DNA of 23,113 bases. Origin: a virus. Made by a program: the position numbers and the translations under genes. The DNA lies in the IMG/VR virus record IMGVR_UViG_3300020401_000881, positions 1 to 23,113 of that record. One strand, 5' to 3'. Under the pieces are notes generated by a model. It was not told the origin of the DNA and ran no database searches. It saw only the letters and a program-made list of their open reading frames with translations. Of this stretch, positions 6,448-14,164 are shown one piece after another; position 1 is the first letter of the stretch, and each line of letters starts with the position of its first letter.

Positions 6448-7268
6448 AAACATTTAAAGAGATTCAAGATAATTATAGAGCCATAGATTTCTTTTTATCT
6501 ATGTCGTGTAATAAAGATTGTCATTATTGTACAAGTTATACTTTAGAAATGAGAAACTTAACGGTTGATATGAATTTTTTAAAAATGTGTTTAGAATATT
6601 TAAAAAATTATAAAGTAAGAATTAACTTATTAGGTGGTGAACCAGGTCTAATCAAAAATTTAGATGAGGTTATTAATGAGATTAAAAAGTATCCTAATTT
6701 TGTATGTTCAGTATTATCAAACTCGTTTGTTAGAAAAAGATATCCTCATATATTAGAAGATAAAGATATATTATATGTTGAACATAATATATTAGATTGG
6801 TATGAGGACGAGGTTAAAAAACTAGGTAATTTTGATTATATATCAGAAAATGATAAGAATAATTTTAACGTTGTTGTTAGAACACCAAACTACTTTAAAT
6901 ACAAAGACAAATATCCTGAAGTATTAGAAAAATTGAATCATAAGAATACTATGTGGAAAGCATTTAATGGCAGGTCACCAGAATTTACAGATGTTATTCA
7001 GGCTGAAGAAATAGATAGGAAAATGTGTGCAGCTTTTCCACAGGTGCCTGTAATAGATTTTGAAAAAAGACATATTGTGCATTGTAGTAAGAAGTTTGCT
7101 AATAATAAAGAACTATCTAAAACGTTTGACTTAACGCAAGAGAATATAGATAAGATGATGAACTGGCAATTATTTAAGTATGAAAACTATTGTAAAACTT
7201 GTACAGAATGGGTACCACCAAAAGGACATTTTCCTTTTAGAAAATATGCGAAGGTGTTAAATGCATAA
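6444..7268 (+). CDS. Radical SAM enzyme with a Cys-rich C-terminus, 274 aa
   Basis: The radical SAM [4Fe-4S] motif CxxxCxxC is present as C22-NKD-C26-HY-C29. NLLGGEP (61-67) is the GGEP-type SAM-binding strand. The family cleaves SAM reductively to a 5'-deoxyadenosyl radical. Four more cysteines lie late in the protein (C195, C214, C250, C253, the last two as CKTC) and could hold a second Fe-S cluster, as in SPASM/twitch proteins, though with fewer cysteines than SPASM. The ATG overlaps the previous stop (ATGA). The context suggests a radical step on a sugar or on a small protein. The exact reaction (dehydrogenation, epimerisation or C-C bond formation) cannot be read from the sequence. Confidence 0.92.
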   Translation: MKTFKEIQDNYRAIDFFLSMSCNKDCHYCTSYTLEMRNLTVDMNFLKMCLEYLKNYKVRINLLGGEPGLIKNLDEVINEIKKYPNFVCSVLSNSFVRKRYPHILEDKDILYVEHNILDWYEDEVKKLGNFDYISENDKNNFNVVVRTPNYFKYKDKYPEVLEKLNHKNTMWKAFNGRSPEFTDVIQAEEIDRKMCAAFPQVPVIDFEKRHIVHCSKKFANNKELSKTFDLTQENIDKMMNWQLFKYENYCKTCTEWVPPKGHFPFRKYAKVLNA

Positions 7269-8748
7269 GATAACCGCTGTAGCTTTAAATTTACACGACC
7301 ATAATGTTTATGATGGCAAATTACATAAACAAATGGAAAGATATACTAGATTTAAACACAATCTACCTTATCACGCTGAGGCCTATGACCACGATAATGA
7401 TAAGTTAAATACAAATGATTACAAACTAAACAATGAATTTGTAAATGAATATTTTAAAAAGACAGATGGTGTGTTAGCATTTTCTTATACTCTAGGTGGT
7501 ATTAGAATGATAAAAGAAATTATAGATAAAGAGTTTCTTAATTTTGTACCAACTAAATTATTTGACTATGTATTTAAAGATGATATTTACTATTGTGACC
7601 ATCATCAAGCTCACGCTACATATGCTTTGATAAATTCTGACTTTGAGTTTTCAGATATACTTGCCATTGACGGAATAGGTGCTAAATTTAGATGTATATT
7701 TGTTGATAAAGATACAAATATAAAAGACTTATCAAAAGAGTTACCATTGGGGTGGTTATGGAATCAAATGTCTAAACTGACTGGATTTGGTTCATTAGGC
7801 GCAAGTAAACTAATGGGGTTAGTCGGCTATGGTAGTTTTAGTCAATACTACTATGATGTGTTTGAAACGATAATCTCCGGCGATATCCGAGAGAAGAAGT
7901 ATGATATTCATAATCTAATCAATATAGAAAAGTATGGTAAAGAAGACTTAGCATATACTCTACAAAAATTTACTTTAGATAAAATTAAAGAACATATCTA
8001 TCCACTTAAAACTTGCGAAAATCTTTGTATCGCTGGTGGTGTTGCATATAATGGTTATATGAATGAAGAGTTTTTAAATCATTATGAAAACGTATATGTA
8101 CCACCTGCCGTAGGTGATGAAGGCCAAGCATTAGGTGTTTATCAACACGCAAGTTATAATCTAAATGAAGAAGTACATAAAACAGAAACTTTTGCTGGTC
8201 AAAAATATAATTTTCCTGGTTTTATATATGCTGACTATGAAAAGATTGCAAAAGAAATTGCTAGTGGTAAAATAGTTGGTTGGTTTCAAGATAGAGCAGA
8301 AAGTGGTAATCGTGCATTAGGTAATAGAAGTATATTAGCAGACCCTAGAAATCCTAACATTAAAAATATTATTAATAGTACAATAAAAAAGAGAGAAGAT
8401 TTTAGACCATTTGCACCAGCTGTATTAGAAGAACATTATCAGGACTATTTTGATACTAGATTACCAAGTCCTTTTATGTCTCGTATATGTAAAGTTAAAT
8501 CAGATGAAGTACCTGGTATTACTCACGTTGATAATACTGCAAGAATACAAACGGTCAATAGAAAGTTTAATCAAAAGTTTTATGATATTATAAATGCATT
8601 TTACAAAGAGACAGGTGTGCCTATGTTATTAAATACAAGTTTTAATTGTCAAGAACCTATTGTAGATTCACCTGAACACGCTTTAAAAACATTTAAAAAA
8701 ACTGCATTAGATATATTAGTAATTAATGATAAGGTTATGTATAAATGA
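7261..8748 (+). CDS. NodU/TobZ-family O-carbamoyltransferase, 495 aa
   Basis: The family transfers a carbamoyl group from carbamoyl phosphate through carbamoyl-AMP to a sugar or other hydroxyl. The N-terminus shows a worn form of the family start (LHDHNVYDG with MERYTRFKHNLP). The metal site of the Kae1-like domain appears as DHHQAHA (H114, H118) plus D137 in AIDG, and AGGVAYNG (258-265) and GDEGQALG (285-292) follow. The YrdC-like catalytic part holds RAESGNRALGNRSILADPR (345-363), REDFRPFAP and LNTSFNCQEP. At 495 residues it is shorter than cellular members (about 560-600), but both domains are present. AAGGTG upstream and an 8-base overlap with the radical SAM gene support the start. Confidence 0.94.
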   Translation: MHKITAVALNLHDHNVYDGKLHKQMERYTRFKHNLPYHAEAYDHDNDKLNTNDYKLNNEFVNEYFKKTDGVLAFSYTLGGIRMIKEIIDKEFLNFVPTKLFDYVFKDDIYYCDHHQAHATYALINSDFEFSDILAIDGIGAKFRCIFVDKDTNIKDLSKELPLGWLWNQMSKLTGFGSLGASKLMGLVGYGSFSQYYYDVFETIISGDIREKKYDIHNLINIEKYGKEDLAYTLQKFTLDKIKEHIYPLKTCENLCIAGGVAYNGYMNEEFLNHYENVYVPPAVGDEGQALGVYQHASYNLNEEVHKTETFAGQKYNFPGFIYADYEKIAKEIASGKIVGWFQDRAESGNRALGNRSILADPRNPNIKNIINSTIKKREDFRPFAPAVLEEHYQDYFDTRLPSPFMSRICKVKSDEVPGITHVDNTARIQTVNRKFNQKFYDIINAFYKETGVPMLLNTSFNCQEPIVDSPEHALKTFKKTALDILVINDKVMYK

Positions 8749-9431
8749 GTACGTTTGATTTATTAGAAAAAAGACATCACGTTAGAACTTATAAAGATAA
8801 GGTGCCATCAAAAGATAAAATAGAGTTTGCATTATGGCAGGCCTGGAAAACAACACCATCTAAAAATAATTCTATGCCTTATAAAGTAATTGTTTATGGT
8901 CCTGAACATAAAGAAGAAAAAATAAAAGTTTGGAAAATGGTTGCAGAAAATCATAAAGACGCCGAAAAAAGAGCAATGAGTAGAGGTGAGGCAAAAAGAA
9001 CTGAAGGTGAAATGCCAAATCCTTTTTACGAACATATAAAATTTAATCCTTATTTGTTTTGTGTTCACGCTCAACCTAGAGAACCTAATGGTTTTTATAA
9101 AAGAAGAGTTGAACTAGGTATGTTTTTTGACCAAGCGTGGCCAAGTAGAGTTAATAGTTATATAGATACATCAGCTGTTGAAGTAGGAATGTTTATACAA
9201 AATTTATCAAGTTATTTACTTGAACAAAATATAGATGTATCATATACTTCTTGTTTTTTTAGAGATATAAAAAAATGGCACGATATAGGATTAAAAGACG
9301 CTGATTACAGACCAATAGTTTTAATGTCAGCAGGTTATAGTGAATTATATAGATATAAACAATTAAAAACTTTATATAAAGGCGTAGAAGATATTAAACC
9401 AGAGTACGAGGAGATTATTAAATGGAAATAG
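8745..9431 (+). CDS. Nitroreductase-family flavoprotein, 228 aa
   Basis: The protein follows the nitroreductase fold, usually an FMN-dependent dimer that reduces or oxidises small molecules using NAD(P)H. KRHHVRTYKDK near the start is the phosphate-binding Arg region. TTPSKNNSMPYKVIVYG (about 36-52) corresponds to the conserved PSxxNxQPW segment, with Met replacing the usual Gln. EVGMFIQNLSSYL matches the helix after the substrate pocket. A middle insertion rich in charged residues (about 65-95) is unusual. Its ATG overlaps the carbamoyltransferase stop (ATGA). It could perform a redox step in sugar synthesis; other uses of the fold include cobalamin-ligand synthesis and dehalogenation, which the context does not suggest. 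Confidence 0.82.
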   Translation: MSTFDLLEKRHHVRTYKDKVPSKDKIEFALWQAWKTTPSKNNSMPYKVIVYGPEHKEEKIKVWKMVAENHKDAEKRAMSRGEAKRTEGEMPNPFYEHIKFNPYLFCVHAQPREPNGFYKRRVELGMFFDQAWPSRVNSYIDTSAVEVGMFIQNLSSYLLEQNIDVSYTSCFFRDIKKWHDIGLKDADYRPIVLMSAGYSELYRYKQLKTLYKGVEDIKPEYEEIIKWK

Positions 9432-10021
9432 ACCTACAACTATTTAAAAATATAATGAGAGAAGGTAGACATAATACTGACCTTTTAGATTCATTTAGTC
9501 CTAATCAATTTAAATCTAAAGAAATGTTAATCAAAATGGTTAATGATTTAAATATGGTTGATAGTAATAGTGAAATAGTTATATTGGGTGGTTGGTATGG
9601 TAGTATATTAATACCTGCTTTTAAATACGTAAAAAGAATTACTTTAATTGATTTAAATGACCAAGTTATTGGTTTAGCTAAACGTAGATTATTTAATCAT
9701 TATGATAATGTAGATTTTATTACAAGTGATGTTTGGAATGAAAACAGATTAGGTAGAATACAAAATGCAAATTTAATTATTAATACATCTTGCGAACATA
9801 TGCGACCTATGAAAGAATTAAAACTAGATACAAATGCCTATTTTGCCTATCAATCAAATAATATGAGAAGTATAAAAGACCATATTAATTGTGTGGGTGG
9901 TATTGATGAGTTTCAAAAACAATTACCAGATAACGCTAGAGTTTTAGATAAAGGTATAATTGAAGATGAAAGAGGCTTGAGATTTACTCTTGTTGGAAAA
10001 TATGAAAAAATTAATTTATAG
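9422..10021 (+). CDS. SAM-dependent methyltransferase-like protein, 199 aa
   Basis: A class I methyltransferase Rossmann core is visible. Motif I is IVILGGWYGS (G56-G57-x-x-G60), the acidic end of strand 2 is LIDLND (D77), then VDFITSDVW (strand 3) and LIINTSCEHM (strand 4). Glycine-rich motif I with Trp/Tyr is unusual but fits phage members. The N-terminal 50 residues are helical. GAGGAG at 9408-9413, eight bases before the ATG, sets the start and overlaps the nitroreductase gene end. The methyl acceptor is not evident; sugar hydroxyls or amines fit the cluster. No DNA-methyltransferase DPPY/NPPY motif is present, which argues against a standard DNA N-methyltransferase. Confidence 0.82.
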   Translation: MEIDLQLFKNIMREGRHNTDLLDSFSPNQFKSKEMLIKMVNDLNMVDSNSEIVILGGWYGSILIPAFKYVKRITLIDLNDQVIGLAKRRLFNHYDNVDFITSDVWNENRLGRIQNANLIINTSCEHMRPMKELKLDTNAYFAYQSNNMRSIKDHINCVGGIDEFQKQLPDNARVLDKGIIEDERGLRFTLVGKYEKINL

Positions 10022-10829
10022 TATTTACATAGAAGTACCTGATAATGAGTTTGTTGATAATAAAAAAACAAACTTAAATACTAAAAATGAGTTTATTGAA
10101 AACTATCAAAAACTTATTGATTGTAAAAAAGAATATGCTGATATTATTGGCGCTGACTTTGTATTAGTAAATAAGTATAAAGAATATTATGATGAAATGA
10201 AAGGTAAATATCCTTTCTTAACAACTTACAACATAATAAACTTTTATAAGATATTTCTATTATATAAATTTTCATCAAAATACGACCAAATATTATATCT
10301 TGATTTTGATGTAGTGCCCAATACTAAAGAAAACTTTTTTGAAGTATTTGATTTGTCAAAAGGTATCGCTATCGCAAATAATAATAACAAGGTTGCTAGA
10401 ATAGAAGATATATCTGAAACTTCTCAAACAATTAGAAGTCCTAACTCAAAGTATTATAATGCTCAAGCAATGTTATTACATAGAGGTCTTAGCTCAGATG
10501 TTGATGTAGTTAATACAGGTATTATAGGTGTAGATAAATCTCATTTATTTCAACTAGAGTATTTTAATCAATTTGACCAAGATATGATTACAATGACACA
10601 ATTAAAATTTGATACAAGTATGTTTCCTAAAAAAATAGTAGATTACTTTGGTTATGATAATGAAACTTTGTTTAGTGTTAAGTTAAAAGAAAAAGACGTA
10701 TCTGTACAATGGCTAGATGATAAATGGCATTATTTTTTCTATGATAATTTATTCATACCTGAAGATACAAAATTAATACACGCTATCAATAAAAGATTTG
10801 ATATTGTTTGGAGAAATGTAAATGCTTAA
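10002..10829 (+). CDS. DxD glycosyltransferase, GT-A-like, 275 aa
   Basis: The metal-binding DxD motif of GT-A glycosyltransferases is seen as ILYLDFDVVPN (D101-F-D103). It is preceded by a helix-strand region (TTYNIINFYKIFLLYKF) typical of GT8/GT32-like enzymes, where the sugar-nucleotide pocket is formed. The enzyme would move a sugar from a nucleotide donor onto an acceptor, probably in the cytoplasm, because there is no signal or membrane segment. I choose the ATG at 10002. An in-frame TTG at 9990 would add four residues, but the ATG has a GGA before it and gives a natural start (MKKLIYSIYI). The gene overlaps the methyltransferase gene by 20 bases. Donor and acceptor are unknown. Confidence 0.83.
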   Translation: MKKLIYSIYIEVPDNEFVDNKKTNLNTKNEFIENYQKLIDCKKEYADIIGADFVLVNKYKEYYDEMKGKYPFLTTYNIINFYKIFLLYKFSSKYDQILYLDFDVVPNTKENFFEVFDLSKGIAIANNNNKVARIEDISETSQTIRSPNSKYYNAQAMLLHRGLSSDVDVVNTGIIGVDKSHLFQLEYFNQFDQDMITMTQLKFDTSMFPKKIVDYFGYDNETLFSVKLKEKDVSVQWLDDKWHYFFYDNLFIPEDTKLIHAINKRFDIVWRNVNA

Positions 10830-11526
10830 AATATGTACCGTATATTTTAAAGGTCTTTATACACCAGACTATGTATCTAATTTTTATAATAGTATTAGAA
10901 AGCATACTAGTGTGCCTTTTCAATCTGTATGTATTAGTGATACAGATGTTGAGGCAGATATTGTGTTACCATACAATCATTATGGTAGTATAAAAAAACA
11001 TTGGCATAAATTAAAATTTTTTAGCCCTTTATATGGTTATCAAAATCCTGGTGATGATATTATTATTATGGATATTGACCAAGTAGTTGTTAACAATATA
11101 GATGACATATTAAATCATAAAGTTAAAGATGGTGTATTATTAACTTATGACGCTTGGTGGGATAATAAGTTAGGTATTAATGGTGGTTTTTATAAATTTA
11201 AATCAGGAACTTTAAATAATATATGGGAAAAATTTGAATTAAATCCTGAATATTGGCAAAACACTTACTACGAAAGAGGTATTGTACATAAAAAATATTA
11301 TGGTGAACAAAACTATGTAAGTATGATGGCCAGAGAAAAATATAAATTAAAAAAATTACCTGGGAAAATCTTATATAAAAAATCAAATGATTTTAGAAGA
11401 GATTTAGAACTACAAAAAATATATTGTAAAAAATTTAAAACAGACTATGCAATTATGGGCGAGGCACATAAGTATATAAAGATTATACATTTTGCCGGAC
11501 CTGATAATAAAATAAAGGATATTTAA
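10822..11526 (+). CDS. DxD glycosyltransferase, GT-A-like, 234 aa
   Basis: A second GT-A-like enzyme begins with LKICTVYFKGLYTPDYV and carries IIIMDIDQVVVNNID (D84-I-D86 as DxD). KKHWHKLKFFSP before it is the expected helix. Downstream, YDAWWDNKLGINGGFYKFKSG resembles the acceptor side of such enzymes, which often have an N-G-G or N-x-G turn after a Trp-rich strand. GGAG at 10810-10813, eight bases from the ATG, supports the start; the gene overlaps its neighbour by 8 bases. It differs enough from the gene upstream to look like a separate specificity rather than a recent duplicate. The linkage formed is unknown. Confidence 0.83.
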   Translation: MLKICTVYFKGLYTPDYVSNFYNSIRKHTSVPFQSVCISDTDVEADIVLPYNHYGSIKKHWHKLKFFSPLYGYQNPGDDIIIMDIDQVVVNNIDDILNHKVKDGVLLTYDAWWDNKLGINGGFYKFKSGTLNNIWEKFELNPEYWQNTYYERGIVHKKYYGEQNYVSMMAREKYKLKKLPGKILYKKSNDFRRDLELQKIYCKKFKTDYAIMGEAHKYIKIIHFAGPDNKIKDI

Positions 11527-12396
11527 ATGGACGTTGAAACTAAAATTATGCATATGTTCTATGATTGGGACAAAGAGAGAGAAATATATAATAAAATTCA
11601 AAAATGCCAAAGAAATTGGGATTATGAAAAGTGGAATAAATTAAACCCTCTTTTAGTAGATGATATTGTTAACGAATTATTATGGATAGCAACAAATAGT
11701 CCTACTAAACAACACGAAGGATATTTTGATGTATATTATACGGCTGATAGAAAAGTAATACAAGAGATATCAAGATATACTTGGGGTTATACTCATAGAA
11801 GAAATCCTCCAGCAAACTGGAGAAACTCACAATCAAATGCTAGTATCTATATGGTATGGGTGGCAAAAGAACCTAATAGTCAATTAAACTCTCACGCTGA
11901 TGGTACTTTAAAATCTAATACAGATAAAAACAGATGGCAAAATGCCTATTGTAGTATTGGTATATCTTTAGGTCTAACAATGAAAGCAGCTGCCTCAATG
12001 GGATTTGCCACAGGTGCAAATAAAAGTCATAATGATTTAAATGGTGATGATTATTGGCCTAAAAAATTAGGTATTATGGATGACATAAAAAATGGCACTA
12101 AAGAAATATGTTATGGTTTAGGTATTGGTTATCCTAGAAATGATAAACCTCGTTGGGAATCAGATGAAACTGAATTAATGTTAGGCGCCGCTAATGGTAG
12201 TAAGATTACAACAACTGACCAAGAAACACACCCTAGAACTGGTAAAAAAATGAGAAAAGCAAAAATAGTTGATATAACTAAAAATAAAGGTCAAGTAAAA
12301 GACCCATATGGTAATACTCATAACATACCTGAAAAAGCAGAGTTTAAAATAAACTCTCATAGAAATAGAGGCATTAAGATAATAGAAATAAAATGA
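11527..12396 (+). CDS. Second nitroreductase-like protein with a basic C-terminal tail, 289 aa
   Basis: The central part fits the nitroreductase fold. IATNSPTKQHEGYFDVYY (54-71) corresponds to the flavin-binding PSxxNxQPW segment. AYCSIGISLGLTMKAAASMGF matches the dimer-interface helix that ends in a GL/GF turn. The N-terminal 40 residues and the last 60 are extra. The tail, with THPRTGKKMRKAKIVD, is strongly basic and could bind nucleic acid or an acidic polymer. The start codon follows the previous stop directly (TAAATG), with AAAGGA a few bases upstream. The protein shows little visible likeness to the nitroreductase at 8745-9431, so the two are probably not recent copies. Its reaction is unknown, and it could be a redox-inactive fold relative. 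Confidence 0.72.
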   Translation: MDVETKIMHMFYDWDKEREIYNKIQKCQRNWDYEKWNKLNPLLVDDIVNELLWIATNSPTKQHEGYFDVYYTADRKVIQEISRYTWGYTHRRNPPANWRNSQSNASIYMVWVAKEPNSQLNSHADGTLKSNTDKNRWQNAYCSIGISLGLTMKAAASMGFATGANKSHNDLNGDDYWPKKLGIMDDIKNGTKEICYGLGIGYPRNDKPRWESDETELMLGAANGSKITTTDQETHPRTGKKMRKAKIVDITKNKGQVKDPYGNTHNIPEKAEFKINSHRNRGIKIIEIK

Positions 12397-12965
12397 GAAT
12401 AATTTGTTGTAGATTTGGTGATAAGTTTACTCAATGGCACGTTGATAATTTAAAACATATGATTGATACTTATTCAGGTATCAAGTATGATAAGTTTGAG
12501 GTCATTGAAAAAGATTTATATGGTAATTGGTATAATAAACTTCAGATGTATGATATGTTTAGAGACGGTGAAAATTTATACTTTGATTTAGATGTATGTA
12601 TATTTGATAAGTTAAGACCATTAGTTAGAAAACATTTTACATTACTAGATGATTCTTGGTGGCGAGAAAAAGCTCATACACCTTTAAACTCGTCTGTCGT
12701 ATCTTGGACAGGTGATGTATCTTATATTTGGGATAAGTTTAAATCAAATGACGAATATTATTTAAAGAAATACAATAAGGGTAGTGATGAGTTTTATTAT
12801 CACGAAATTAAATACTATACTTATGGTAGACATTTTTGTTCATCAATTAAAAACTATATTCACAATAAACCTACCAAAGAAAATATGATTACTTTTGGTC
12901 AAATGCAACACCTTATGGAAAAAGGTTGGTCGGGCTGGTGGTCTAATTACTTTTTAAAATATTAA
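12393..12965 (+). CDS. Short DxD glycosyltransferase-like protein, 190 aa
   Basis: This is the last gene of the plus block. ENLYFDLDVCIFDKL gives D65-L-D67, a DxD-type metal site on a strand of a GT-A fold. NWYNKLQMYDMF before it is the typical helix. The protein is short for the family and may keep only the donor half. Later parts (HTPLNSSVVSWTGD, then a Tyr-rich stretch) resemble acceptor-side segments of the related genes upstream. The C-terminus is rich in Trp and Lys. It joins the preceding gene by ATGA and ends tail to tail with a minus-strand gene, overlapping by 23 bases. Function as the last transferase of the cluster is an inference. Confidence 0.75.
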   Translation: MRIICCRFGDKFTQWHVDNLKHMIDTYSGIKYDKFEVIEKDLYGNWYNKLQMYDMFRDGENLYFDLDVCIFDKLRPLVRKHFTLLDDSWWREKAHTPLNSSVVSWTGDVSYIWDKFKSNDEYYLKKYNKGSDEFYYHEIKYYTYGRHFCSSIKNYIHNKPTKENMITFGQMQHLMEKGWSGWWSNYFLKY

Positions 12966-13437
12966 TTGCTTTTTCTAATACTTCTAATTTAGTTTTAGAC
13001 TTTCTTAATTCTGTTTTTAAATCTTCTTGTTTTGTATCTCTGATTTTTTCTACTTCAAACAATGCAAGTTTTAAAGCAAATAAATGGTCATCATTTTCTT
13101 TATCAACAAATAATGCTTTTACTACAGCAGGAAAAAATTTAGTATCTATTCTATTATAATCAAAGACCAAACCAGATTTTTTAGCAATCAAAATAGCCTC
13201 TTCTTCAAATGCTTTTCTTTCTGCCTTTTTTTGATTATATGTGTTTTCGTGTAAATCATCAACACTTACAACTTTATTTAATGCTTGAAAGTCTGGATGT
13301 TTTGTATCGTATTCTATTATTGCGTTGAGATTTGTTTTAAAGTCTTCAGATGAATATAAGACTTCAATTATTTTTCTTTCATTATCTAAAAAATAAGCAT
13401 TTATCAAATGGTCTTTCAAATTCACTTTAGTTAACAT
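12943..13437 (-). CDS. Hypothetical coiled-coil protein, 164 aa
   Basis: I do not recognise a function. The second half (about 105-164) is a charged helix with heptad-like spacing (LFEVEKIRDTKQEDLKTELR, then more K/E/L) and should form a coiled coil. The middle has KSGLVFDYNRIDTKFFPAVV. The start is supported by AAGGAAAAT in the upstream leader. It overlaps the epimerase gene by 11 bases and the convergent glycosyltransferase gene by 23. Proteins with this general shape occur as small unknown genes in marine T4-like phages. The coiled coil suggests an assembly or scaffold-type protein rather than an enzyme. Confidence 0.75.
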   Translation of the reverse strand: MLTKVNLKDHLINAYFLDNERKIIEVLYSSEDFKTNLNAIIEYDTKHPDFQALNKVVSVDDLHENTYNQKKAERKAFEEEAILIAKKSGLVFDYNRIDTKFFPAVVKALFVDKENDDHLFALKLALFEVEKIRDTKQEDLKTELRKSKTKLEVLEKAINILKSN

Positions 13438-14155
13438 TTCTATTTTCCTTAATATAATTATATAAATTTACTTTAGGTTTCCACCCTAACCTATTTAGTG
13501 TAGTTGTATCAGCCTTGTTATCAAGTCTTTCATTTTCAACGCCTATCTTTTTCTCACAATCTATTTTAAAATAATCTATTATATCTGTAAGTTGATGAGA
13601 GTAACCTGTACCTATATCAATTACACCAGATATGTTTTCAATCATTAATGTATCTATAGCACTCATTAAATCATTAATATGAATAAAATCTCTTTTATGA
13701 TTTGTGTTTATGTAAGGTACGTCATTTCTTAAAATTCTAGGTATTAACATATTAGGTTTTGCATTAGGTCCGTAAACGGTTGTAAATCTCATACCTAAAC
13801 TATTTTCAGGTGCTATTTGTTCTATACTATATTTACTCATAGCATAAGGATTACGCCAAGGTTCCCAAGCCGTTGATGAACTAGCATATAATATTCTTGT
13901 ATCAGAAAAATAATCAAATAATCTTTGACTTGCAACTACATTTTGTTTCCAATAATCAGTTGGATTATTCATACTATCTCTGACACCAGATAGTCCTGCT
14001 AAATGTATAACTAGGTCTGCTTGAAAATGTAAATCACAGGTTAATAAATCATAACCTGAAATTTTATCTATGTTGATTAATTTATATTTTTCTTTAAGAT
14101 GATTGTATAGATTTTGACCTATAAAGCCATCACTTCCAGTTAATAATATATTCAT
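13427..14155 (-). CDS. NAD-dependent sugar epimerase/dehydratase (extended SDR), 242 aa
   Basis: This is a short extended-SDR enzyme of the GalE/RmlB type. The NAD-binding loop is GSDGFIG (7-13, GxxGxxG). LVIHLAGLSG (48-57) follows, and the catalytic set is S93/S94/T95 with Y104-A-M-S-K108 (YxxxK). MRFTTVYGPN (in the C-terminal part) is a common family motif. Family members epimerise, dehydrate or reduce nucleotide sugars. At 242 residues it lacks some of the usual C-terminal substrate domain (about 310-340). No strong ribosome site is seen before the ATG. It lies on the opposite strand from the sugar block and next to virion genes, but could supply the keto-sugar needed by the aminotransferase encoded at 5111-6154. 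Confidence 0.9.
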   Translation of the reverse strand: MNILLTGSDGFIGQNLYNHLKEKYKLINIDKISGYDLLTCDLHFQADLVIHLAGLSGVRDSMNNPTDYWKQNVVASQRLFDYFSDTRILYASSSTAWEPWRNPYAMSKYSIEQIAPENSLGMRFTTVYGPNAKPNMLIPRILRNDVPYINTNHKRDFIHINDLMSAIDTLMIENISGVIDIGTGYSHQLTDIIDYFKIDCEKKIGVENERLDNKADTTTLNRLGWKPKVNLYNYIKENRNVN

Positions 14156-14164
14156 AATTCATAA

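Noticed and set aside
8589-8596. TATAAATG, a 7-of-8 late-promoter match (also at 8710; TATAAATT at 10263, 11191 and 11341)
   Set aside because: All lie inside coding sequence of AT-rich genes and are inexact, as expected by chance.
9990-10001. TTG start adding four residues to the glycosyltransferase gene
   Set aside because: The ATG at 10002 is more likely and gives a normal beginning.
10808-10993. Short open frame overlapping the start of the second DxD glycosyltransferase gene
   Set aside because: It is a frame shadow with hydrophobic AT-rich composition; the DxD gene in the other frame is clearly real.
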